In this document: in pieces, positions 1-7,990 of the stretch
Numbering within the stretch: position 1 is the stretch's first letter
How the letters are laid out: the number at the start of each line of letters is the position of its first letter
From: Rhodocollybia butyracea
Taxonomy: Eukaryota; Basidiomycota; Agaricomycetes; Agaricales; Omphalotaceae
Assembly (NCBI GenBank): GCA_015501585.1
Contig: JADNRY010000039.1
Coordinates: 186,001 to 250,000, forward strand
Direction: 5' to 3'
DNA: 64,000 nucleotides
Translations under genes and position numbers: made by a program
The notes under the pieces: model-generated
Database searches by the model: none
What the model saw: only the letters and a program-made list of their open reading frames with translations
What the model was told of the DNA's origin: nothing

Positions 1-1943
1 GGAGTCAGCGTGGTGGCCCTCTGTTGTTGAGCTTGTGATGTATGATTGTTTGGTGGGCTATCCTGATCCAAAACCGTATTTTGAGCAGTATGACAGTCAT
101 TTTGTACAAAGTTATCGATTTCTGGACCATATGCTAGTGGGAACAATGGTGAGGCTCCTTTTGAGACTTTTTGTGTCCTGCCTTTGTGTGAGACAAAAGA
201 ATAATCATTACTGCTTTGCAAAAAATCATGTGCTTGCTCAGCCCAGTCCAAACCTAAAGGCTCATAAATGAGAGTCTGTGGAACATGATTATTTTCTGCA
301 GGTAGTGGCGTTGGATCTATTGGTTGGGTTTCAAGAAATAAACATTGACTTGTAGCTTGAGCTTGTTCAGATTTTGTAGACATTACAAAATTTTGTTTTC
401 TGCTCATAAGGCTGGCATTTCTTTGCCCTCGATCAAGTAGCGCCTGACTACTACCAGTATGTGCTAATTCATCATGTTGAGGTAGAGTTGTAGAGTGAAT
501 AACTTGGTTGTCATTCCTTGTTCCTTGCTCCACTTTTTCAACAGGATCTGGTGCTGATGACATGTGCATCACAGGTTGTAACATAGATAGCCTGTTGACA
601 ATCTGAGGGCTTGGTGAGTGAGCCCTAGATTCCTCTACACTGTGTTGAGGATGAGTTTCTACCACATTTCCTGTGTTTTGTACAGGTGTGTGAGCACTTT
701 GTGCATTTTCTTGTGCATTTTCCTGTCCTTTGGCTCGTTGGCTTGTATGAAGAGAAGGTGCTAATTCAACACTCATATTACTCCTTGCCCTCAGTAGAGC
801 TTGAACCTCATCCCTTTGTATCTCAGTGTATAGGTGTGTTAGAATTTGAGTATTTCTTTCTTCTGACATCCTTTGATACAGGTTTGGGCTTAATGATGCA
901 AGTTCTCTCTGACCTAGTCTTGTCAACTGTTGGATCCATTGCCATGGCTGAGCATTACTGCTTCTATAGCCTAATGACTCCAAAAATATTTGGCATTGCT
1001 GGCTGAGTCTGTCAAATTGTATTTGTTCATTTTGAAACTGGTTCAGAACTGGTACAGTATTGTTTGACTTGTATGAGCCTTGTTTTACTGAACTTTGGAA
1101 AGATCCACTTGGTGATGGATGATTCTGAGCAGATATAGTTGGCTGTAAACCTTGCAATTGAACAGGTGCTTGTTCATGCCCTTGTGAGTGATTTAAACTC
1201 CTAACAACACTTCCAGCATTGTGATCTGACTGAGAATGGTGAGAGAGAGATTTATGATGTGGATTACTATGAGTCATGGAATGCTCTTGCCCTTCCTCAG
1301 GGACTAAAGACAATGGAGATCTTCTAATAGGTTCAATTTGTCTTTGACTTGATAGTACAGAAGACATTTGGCCATTAGTTGTTGTACTCCCAGTTGCCTG
1401 TTTGGCTCTAGTAATTGCTGGTGCAGATGATGAGTGGTAGGTAAGTGAAGGACTTTGTTCTGGTTCTGAGAACTGAACAATGTTCCTGCTTTGCCGTGTA
1501 GATTCTCCACTTTGAGATTTGTGTGTATCAAATTGTGCAGAATGGCTATGATGTAAAAAAGGTAGAGGTGCACTTGCTACAAAATTAGGCATTTGCTGCT
1601 GTTGTCCTCGCGAACCATTATCAACTAAATGACTGGTGGAACGGTCATCATGACAAGCAAATATCTGTGCAATTTGTGCAGTAGGTGGCATTCTAACTTC
1701 TTGAACCACAGTTTCCGTTAAATTTGAACCCTTTGATCCAATGTGAATTCTCTGCATTACTACAAATTCACCATTTGAAATAGTGGTGGGTGACCCCCGG
1801 TTTGTATTTCCAACATTAGTATTGTGTTGTCCCAGTGTATATCCTGGAGCATTAAAACCAATTGGAAAGGTGGGGATATTAGATCCTTGAACAAATTGGT
1901 GAGACCCAATCTGGGTGTATGATCTAGTTGTTTGTGTAGACAT
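1..1943 (-). CDS. Long open frame downstream of the LTR, 3' end beyond the window (retroelement ORF1/Gag candidate)
   Basis: From the ATG at 1943 the minus strand stays open for at least 647 codons to the window edge, with no stop and no need for an intron. The product starts MSTQTTRSYTQIGSHQFVQG. It is rich in Gln, Ser, Thr, Asn and His and mostly low complexity. A more ordered stretch near residues 330-410 includes FLESLGYRSSNAQPWQWIQQ. I see no CCHC knuckle, protease, reverse transcriptase or integrase motif in the visible part. The start lies 29 bases after the LTR end at 1973, as expected for the first ORF of an LTR retrotransposon (inference). I do not recognise the family. It could also be an accessory ORF. 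The clean 1.9-kb frame beside decayed neighbours suggests a young copy. Confidence 0.6.
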   Translation of the reverse strand, partial: MSTQTTRSYTQIGSHQFVQGSNIPTFPIGFNAPGYTLGQHNTNVGNTNRGSPTTISNGEFVVMQRIHIGSKGSNLTETVVQEVRMPPTAQIAQIFACHDDRSTSHLVDNGSRGQQQQMPNFVASAPLPFLHHSHSAQFDTHKSQSGESTRQSRNIVQFSEPEQSPSLTYHSSSAPAITRAKQATGSTTTNGQMSSVLSSQRQIEPIRRSPLSLVPEEGQEHSMTHSNPHHKSLSHHSQSDHNAGSVVRSLNHSQGHEQAPVQLQGLQPTISAQNHPSPSGSFQSSVKQGSYKSNNTVPVLNQFQNEQIQFDRLSQQCQIFLESLGYRSSNAQPWQWIQQLTRLGQRELASLSPNLYQRMSEERNTQILTHLYTEIQRDEVQALLRARSNMSVELAPSLHTSQRAKGQENAQENAQSAHTPVQNTGNVVETHPQHSVEESRAHSPSPQIVNRLSMLQPVMHMSSAPDPVEKVEQGTRNDNQVIHSTTLPQHDELAHTGSSQALLDRGQRNASLMSRKQNFVMSTKSEQAQATSQCLFLETQPIDPTPLPAENNHVPQTLIYEPLGLDWAEQAHDFLQSSNDYSFVSHKGRTQKVSKGASPLFPLAYGPEIDNFVQNDCHTAQNTVLDQDSPPNNHTSQAQQQRATTLT

Positions 1944-1960
1944 TCATGGGGGCGGGTGGA

Positions 1961-1971
1961 GACGTATTATT
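1961..1971 (-). promoter_or_regulatory. Candidate self-priming primer-binding site
   Basis: One base inside the LTR end the minus strand reads AATAATACGTC. It is exactly complementary over 11 nt to GACGTATTATT at 2597-2587 within the LTR, which would be the 5' end of the RNA if transcription starts 28-35 bases after the TATA box. Tf1/sushi-type retrotransposons prime reverse transcription with the first 11 nt of their own RNA (established). No tRNA-like primer site was recognised at this position. Confidence 0.45.
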
Positions 1972-2163
1972 ATGTTATGACTCGATCAATAGTCTCGTCC
2001 AAACCTTCACAGTACGTAACTCGGCAGTAAAAATGATAAGAAAAATTAATGAGATTATAGAGCAAGCCTTTCCGTTCGTTGAAACCGCTAGGCAAAAAAT
2101 ATATACTCAAACAACTAGGCTCAAGTAAAGTTAGTAACTAGTTTGTAATACAAAACTCACAGA

Positions 2164-2525
2164 AGTTATTATTTGGAGATAGCTCGACAAATAATAATAA
2201 GATTACCCTCGGAGATGGCTCGACAAGCAGTAATATGAATCAGAACTAATACTCGGAGATGGCTCGACAAGTAGTAGTGAGTATGGTGTCTAATACTCGG
2301 AGATAGCTCAACAAGTAATAGTGAGTGTGATGTCTAATACTCGGAGATAGCTCAACAAGTAATAGGAAGTTGCAACTCGGAGATAGCTCAACAAGTGGCA
2401 ATTAAAGAAGTATTCACTAGGAGATAGCTCAACAGGTGAATATTAGTGGATACAACTTGGAGTTAGCTCAACAAGATGTATAAATGTGTATTGTAGCTTG
2501 GAGATAGCTCAACAAGATACAATGA
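2164..2525 (-). repeat. Tandem array of nine hairpin units with fixed loop and covarying stems
   Basis: Nine units of about 36-44 bp carry a common core; on the plus strand it is CTCGGAGATAGCTCAACAAG with few changes. Each core is flanked by inverted arms whose sequence differs between units yet stays complementary. Unit 1 has TTATTATTT and AAATAATAA. Unit 7 has AGTATTCACT and GGTGAATATT. Unit 9 has ATTGTAGCT and AGATACAAT. Eight units show 7-10 near-complementary pairs with about one mismatch; unit 2 is weaker. On the minus strand the array lies in the predicted R-U5 RNA leader between the start at 2597 and the ORF at 1943. Confidence 0.8.
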
Positions 2526-2624
2526 GTTGGTCTGGTGATTCACACAAGTGATAACAGCAAACAAGTGGGGGTTTGGATTTAAGAAAAATAATACGTCTAC
2601 CGTACATTGGTAAATCTAGACTAC

Positions 2625-2632
2625 TTATATAC
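2625..2632 (-). promoter_or_regulatory. TATA box of the LTR promoter (candidate)
   Basis: The minus strand reads GTATATAA here, 28-35 bases upstream of the base at 2597 where the self-primer match begins. The spacing is that of a pol II TATA box to its start site. The TATA position and the primer match were found independently and agree. Confidence 0.45.
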
Positions 2633-2639
2633 TGTGCAA

Positions 2640-2965
2640 TGTGTACTAGTTAGGAAATGCTGCGGAATGACTAGATTTGAGTCATAACTGCGGAAATACT
2701 GCGGATGAGTCAGTCTGACTATGTAATGCTGTGCAATGACTAATATTGAGTCATGTATGCGGAACCGTAGTTGACTCAGATATCTGGCTGTGCAATGACT
2801 GATATTGAGTCATTGATGTAAAGAGGCTATGCAATGATGTCATAGCTGTGGAGCAGTGATGTGATATCATAACTGCGGAGCAATGGAATGACATCATGAT
2901 TGTGGAGTAGCAAGATGACATCATAGTTGTGGAGCTAGAATGATGTCATGACTGTGCAGACTGTG
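2640..2965 (-). repeat. U3 repeats: TGACT...AGTCA dyads and TGATGTCA-like palindromes
   Basis: This part of the LTR holds several dyads of the form TGACTN6GAGTCA (for example near 2668, 2740 and 2798). Single TGACTCA/TGAGTCA sites and a run of ATGATGTCAT or ATGACATCAT sites (about 2835-2950) are separated by GCTGTGGAG/GCTGCGGA. TGACTCA is the classical AP-1/Gcn4 site and TGACRTCA is CRE-like (established). Their position upstream of the TATA box suggests an enhancer of the retroelement (inference). Confidence 0.55.
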
Positions 2966-3147
2966 CAGTGACTGTTAAAGATCATTCTGGTGTTCTGGAA
3001 GAATGTGTGCAGCATTAACCCAAATGGTGTTGAATAACTAATGAATGTAAGATGTTAAGTAGAAGTATTAATGATAGTGTTCATAGCTGGTTACAGAAGA
3101 AAAAAGATTGGGTGTATAGGATTTAGATCCAGGTCATAACAAGCTAG

Positions 3148-3336
3148 CTAGGGTAGACGAGGAGTCTTCTGGGGCGTTGAATGGTAGTACTCGGATGGCT
3201 GCTCAATTCGACGCCGTTTAGTTAGTTCCGAGGAACCACTAGGACGTCGAAAGAGAAACCAGAACCGACCTTGCCACTGGTAGTGTGGGAAATACTCGTG
3301 ATGGTGGTGGTACGAGTTCAAGGAGCGCCCCTAGCG
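3148..3336 (-). pseudogene. Short open frame ending next to the LTR, origin unknown
   Basis: Between the hAT breakpoint at about 3336 and the LTR the minus strand has a frame of about 60 codons ending in TAG at 3150-3148. It contains HYQWQGRFWFLFRRPSG and ends in STPQKTPRLP. It could be the C-terminal tail of a retroelement pol gene, which would place internal sequence on both sides of the LTR. I recognise no domain and no polypurine tract beside it. Confidence 0.25.
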
Positions 3337-5154
3337 ATTATCACCTGAATGTTCTCCAAGAAGTTCCTGGAAGTCAATGAGGAGCTCCTCTGTAGAGTAG
3401 TCAGAATAGTGATATGCAGTTTTAACTTAATTGGAGGGTAAAGTATCCATTGCCCTAGACACATGGACCTCATCAAATGGGTATGCATTCATTGCAATCA
3501 TTGCTCACTATATCACAAATGATGGCAAACTTGGTCTGTAAGCACTTAAAACTTTACCCATTTGATGAGGTCCATGTGTCTAGGGCAATGGATACTTTAC
3601 CCTCCAATTTCTAGATGAATCAATTATTTAAGTGAATGCCAGTATACGCAGATTAACATTACCTGAAAAAAATCCTTTAATTGTTTCTCCATCTCCAGTC
3701 CAGTCTTCATGACACGACGTTGAACAGTATCCGCCGAGGGAATTTTGAGGGAAGTTGTGCTATGATGAACATAGTCCAAAAGTGCACGAAACTCCACCCG
3801 TTTGACCTCCTGAAAGGGTTGATCACAGCTGACAAGCCACTCTGTTAGGAGTGTCTCAAATATTGACTGATCCCATTCGCCCTAATCTTACATTTGAACT
3901 ACTGCAAATTTGAAAGACTAACAACAAAACACTGACCAGTTTTCTCTCCGCAGATCTTGTTAATGTCTCCTGAAGTGTTTGTTGTCGTTCAACCAATCCT
4001 GCCAGTGTATCAAGGTACTTTAACAACTCTGCCCGTGTCTCAAATACTTTGATTCCTTCTGCAATGCTGACTTAATCATCGGATGGGCTAGATTTCCGAG
4101 AATGAAGAATGGAAAAAAAAACGGTGCATATCTGGGGCATGTGTCTTTAAATGACCAGTGAGACCTATCGAGCCCAGTCAGGAGTCATTAAACAGCTGAG
4201 AATTGAGATAGGTATGTTGTACCGTTAGTTGAAAACCGGATTCGTTCCGAAACCCGTAGAACCTTGTTCGAATCTCCATGGCGGCAGCGGTAATATCTAT
4301 CCCCAGATTCATGAGTAGTAATCTCGTTGGGCTTTGATGCTTCAATGAAAAAATTCCAGATAGGATTTCGGACACGTGAAGACTTGAAAACGAAGTATGT
4401 TAGAATAAATCAATGGAATTTACTCTAACAAACCTTGGTCTCCTTCTCAACTGCATTAGTGCTTGTACTTGTTTCATCGGCGAGGGTCTTTTGCTTCTTC
4501 CATTTCCGCTTTTCCTGAGTATTTCTCCCAGTGCGAGTTGCACCTTCTGGGACCGTTTTACTGGGAAGGCTGTCTGCCAGCTGAATAGACATGAAACATG
4601 TTTCACAAGTAAAGCAATATTCAACATACCTCCTCATTAGAGATTGAAAAATCTACATCACTATCTAGCTCAGTTTCGATCTCAGATCCTGAGTATGTGA
4701 GATCCTCAGGGTCAGATATGGCTCCATGTTTTGCTTTACCCTTAGCTTTCTTACTTCCCCCAACTTTTTGTTTGGATGCTCTTCCCTTCTTAATCAATGG
4801 TTCCTTTTCAGATATGATTGCTTCCATCATACGCTGATTCTTGCCACGAGATGGACGTCCTGATAATTCATCTCAGCTTCAAATATGAAGGCAAAGAGCT
4901 ATGATAACACGTACGAGGGGGATGAATGGGGGTATCATCTGGCTTGCCAGGATCAGGACCAAAGTCAATGTCCTTTGCATCCTTGAGGGTACCATCAGTG
5001 TTTGTGGCACACTGTTCCCAATCATTTCTTTTGGCAATTGCTAATGGCGGCAATATCACAGAACTTGGATCAGTACTGAACCAATACTGAACCGGAAAAA
5101 AAATATCAGCATACTTTGAGTTTGTATGATGTGATCTTGTTCAGAAGATGTCAT
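3337..5154 (-). pseudogene. hAT-superfamily transposase with BED zinc finger, truncated and internally inverted
   Basis: Reading the minus strand from ATG at 5154, exons give an N-terminal acidic/basic region (RRPSRGKNQRMMEAIISEKE) and a BED-type finger. The finger reads YYRCRHGDSNKVLRVSERI, then an intron, then GLTGHLKTHAPDMHR with the His pair. Next come a coiled stretch (FETRAELLKYLDTLAGLVER) and a catalytic-core segment typical of hAT proteins, WLVSCDQPFQEVKRVEFRAL followed by LKIPSADTVQRR. The next exon, KVSIALDTWTSSNGYAFIAI, lies inverted (see 3429-3609). The following exon, EELLIDFQELLGEHSGDN (3389-3337), is again in order and is cut at 3336. The rest of the core and the C-terminal dimerisation domain are missing. 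The gene is dead. Confidence 0.8.
3429..3609. repeat. 55-bp perfect inverted repeat made from a hAT coding exon
   Basis: Positions 3429-3483 and 3555-3609 are perfect inverted copies 71 bases apart. Both encode the same hAT piece (KVSIALDTWTSSNG). The minus-strand copy is in the orientation of the gene and follows an acceptor CTAG. The plus-strand copy is the more complete exon, continuing to AHYITNDGKL before a GTAAG-like donor near 3536. The structure is a flipped exon with part of it duplicated, not a MITE. Confidence 0.85.
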
Positions 5155-5436
5155 TGTAGCAAGGAAACTTATGAAGAGGCTGGGCTTGCTGGGGCCTTTT
5201 ATACCATTTGAGATTTCCTCAACTAGAGCATACCGGCGTTGAGTTTATCATGCAGTGCACAGAGCTCAGTAATGCTCACTCATCCATATGCCATGCTGCG
5301 ACCAGAAAATGCCAATCTTAAGATTATCAAGCAGTGCTAGTGACGCACCATGCTGGCTTGCTATCACAGATTGGCAGCTGGCATCTTATTACAGAGCGAT
5401 TGCCATTGGTGGCTTGTAAGTAAGTTTATGGGCCAT

Positions 5437-5600
5437 ATAGTACCTGTATACGGCCGTAAATATACAGTAAGTCTACGGTATACAGTACTACCGTAACTGT
5501 AACCGTAAACTAGCTTTGAAATCCTGATACGGTATGGTTACGGGCACCTGTATACCCGTAACCGTAAACCGTATTATACGGTTACGGTGCGGATCCCTAA
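5437..5600. repeat. Probable 5' terminal/subterminal region of the hAT element
   Basis: The stretch is full of direct and inverted copies of CCGTAACCGTA and GTATACGG. On the minus strand it begins TAGGGATCCGCACCGTAACC, the form of a hAT terminal inverted repeat. It lies about 290-445 bp upstream of the transposase ATG. The partner end is missing, so neither TIR match nor target duplication can be tested. Confidence 0.45.
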
Positions 5601-6006
5601 GATGAAGAGCAATTGAGAGGAAAGTGGCGGCAAACGAAGACAAAAAGTTAGCCAAGAACAAGAGTGAGTAATAGATCACAGGCCGGATGCTTTGACCTTC
5701 CAAATATATCGGAAAAAATCTCCTTATTGGGACAACCCGATTGGGAAAAGGACAGCCTAAAACGGTCCAGATTCCCACGGGAAACCGGCCATAAGGACGA
5801 GCCTTGATTTCATTCAGGACTCGTAATTCTAAGATTTAAGGACTTAAGTGAAAGCAGACAGTGAAGAACTACCAAGTGAAGAATGTGTAAAAAAGCGGAA
5901 CATAAGTATGCGTGATAAGAGAATGAGGGAAACAAGATAGAAGTGTCTTTACAAAGACTCCGGACTAGGACTCAATTTCGGACAACTGACCTCTATAGCC
6001 TCACTC

Positions 6007-6754
6007 ACACACCAGAAGGGTAAAAAATTCTGCTTGGCAGAAATGCAATCCGATTCTTAACATCTCGGCGGAACTTTCACATATATAGAATTTGTTACTG
6101 AAATTTGTGTATTCAATAGAATAGATAACTTGTGTGAAATCTCCCATTTTGGTATATCATTTTACAAAACTGAAAGATTAACTGAATTTAGACAAATATA
6201 TGCCATCAAATAAGTTACAGAATGTTCCTAAATCCAGGTAGTTGAAAAGACAATTAAATTTTCTCATATCTTGAGTTGCGAAAAGTTGGAGTTCAGTTGG
6301 TTTTTCCCATGTGTGTAATTATTCAATTACAATTGTCTTTGTACTCAAGCCAGAAAGGCCACTGAAATAATCAATTCAGTTTTGGTGGGTGGTTTTCAGC
6401 GGCCTTTTCGGCTTGAGGGAAAAGACAATTGTAATTGAATAATTACGCACATGGGAAAAACCAACTGAACTCCAACTTTTTGCAACTCAAGATATGAGAA
6501 AATTTAATTGTCTTTTCAACTACCTGGATTTAGGAACATTCTGTAACTTATTTGATAGCATATGTTTGTCTAAATTCAGTTAATCTTTCAGTTTTGTAAA
6601 ATGATATACCAAAATGGGAGATTCCGCACAAGTTATCTATTCTATTGAATACACAAATTTCAGTAACAAATTCTATATATGTGAAAGTTCCGCCGAAATG
6701 TCAAGAATCGGATTGCATTTCTGCCGAGCAGAATTTTTTACCCTTCTGGTGTGT
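6007..6754. repeat. Foldback (long inverted repeat) element, about 748 bp
   Basis: Arms of about 360 bp run from ACACACCAGAAGGG at 6007 to about 6366 and from about 6396 to CCCTTCTGGTGTGT at 6754. They match with only scattered differences around a loop of about 29 bases. Apparent open frames in it, such as 6614-6853, are by-products of the arms. No convincing target duplication was seen. The right flank is an intron-like unit of the array at 6785-7990. Confidence 0.8.
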
Positions 6755-6784
6755 CAGGTCAGCAGCTACTATAATCTCAATGTT

Positions 6785-7990
6785 GGTTTGCTTACCCAAG
6801 CCATTAAGTCCTGGGATCATCTAATCATCAGCTTTAATCCCAGCCACGATTAGGGTCGTAACCCATCCAAGCATCACACAAAGATTCGTGCCAGGTTGTT
6901 GTTACTTCAATGGTCAGTTCAGCGCACTTGGTGTTAGCCTCAGACATACGGTCTTCCACTTTTTGGGGGAGGTGCACAGTAGTCATCTCCTCCGCTGAGA
7001 GTCGCAGGGCTACAGAAGGTTTGCCGTATTGATGATCTGAGATCAAGTATCAGCTTGGTGGCAATCTCTCAATGTCTTGCTTACCCGGGCCATGTGTGTC
7101 TTTGTTTTGCTCACCTTGTGCATCTCTTGGACTACCCCAGTTTATAGGACTACCTGGAATGGTTGTTTTCACCTCAATCGTCGGCTCAGTGAACTAAATT
7201 ATTATTAGTCTGCTTACAATTTTGTTCTGCCAAGAGGGGGGACACAGAATGTCTGCCGTCTTGAAGTTCTGGGAATGTATATTAGCACAGCTTGGTGGTT
7301 ATCTCTCAATGTCGGAGGCTTCCTTACTGTCATTTGGCGTAACATGAGTGGCCAGGGCCGGAGGCTTGGGACTACCTGGGACAGCTGTTGTCACCTCAGT
7401 GGTCAGCTCAGTGCACATACTCAATGTTAGCCTGCTTACCTGCGAGGGAGAGCTTGGGCTTTGGGTTTTTTTGCCAGTTCTGCTTGTCACTTCAATAGTC
7501 AGCTCAGCACACTCAATGCTAGCCCGCTTACTTTTTTTGTCCGTCATGGTTGAGAGGGGGGGCTTCGAACATCCGCCGGCGTTCTGATCTATCATCATAT
7601 ATCACTGTCAGCTTAGCGGCTGAAATATTGCTGGATGTTGACTTGCTTACCATTCGGCTTGGGTCGAATAGTTCTCATTTTCTTTGGCGGTTCTGCTTGT
7701 TACCTTGATGGTCAGCTCATTGGATTCAACATTAGCCTGCTTACCAATTTGTTCACCTGAGGGACGAGGGGATTGTATATATCAGCTCAGCAGCTAAATA
7801 TCATTGGCTGTTGGCTTACTTACCCTTCACCAGCCTTATTCTCTTTGTTGCTGGGCCTGACTCTGCTTGTCACTTGATGGTCAGCTCATTGGACTTGATG
7901 TTAGCCTGCTTACCATTTTGTTCTGCTGAGGGAGGGGAAGCAAGAGGTTATCAGCTCAGTGACTGTAATACCACTGAATAGAGCTTTGTT
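6785..7990 (-). repeat. Tandem array of intron-like units with conserved splice signals
   Basis: On the minus strand two intron types recur. Type A begins GTAAGCAGGCTAACATYGAG and ends GAGCTGACCATTGAGGTGACAAG (near 7913, 7743, 7533, 7437, 7216, with a decayed one near 6947). Type B begins GTAAGCAAGYCAACATCCAG and contains GCTGAGCTGAT (near 7810, 7650, 6791). Each has donor, CTGAC/CTGAT branch-like site and usually a CAG/AAG acceptor. Between them lie short exon-like pieces of 12-57 nt, many starting CAGAAC. Single copies of the same A+B unit follow the stop codons of the related genes at 18439 and 25202. The array lies mostly downstream of coding sequence, so these may be 3'UTR introns. Confidence 0.65.

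Larger units (their letters stand above)
1973..3141 (-). mobile_element. Putative long terminal repeat (1,169 bp) of a minus-strand LTR retrotransposon
   Basis: The block is bounded by perfect 9-bp inverted termini, TGTTATGAC at 1973-1981 and GTCATAACA at 3133-3141, the TG...CA form of LTR ends. Read on the minus strand it has a coherent LTR plan. A repeat-rich U3 spans about 3141-2598. GTATATAA lies at 2632-2625, 28-35 bases before a predicted RNA start at 2597. An R-U5 leader follows, then the end at 1973, a possible self-priming site and the long ORF. Only one LTR is in the window, so the pair and the target duplication cannot be checked. A solo or rearranged LTR remains possible. Confidence 0.6.

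Noticed and set aside
2164..2525. CRISPR array
   Set aside because: Unit length varies, arms are self-complementary, the host is eukaryotic and no cas genes are present.
3429..3609. Simple MITE or hairpin transposon
   Set aside because: The arms encode a hAT exon in frame with the neighbouring transposase exons, so it is an inverted exon, not an independent element.
5488..5778. 96-codon frame on the minus strand
   Set aside because: It overlaps the hAT terminal repeats and has no family or splice support.
6614..6853. Open frame of 79 codons on the plus strand
   Set aside because: It lies in the right arm of the foldback element and is an artefact of the palindrome.
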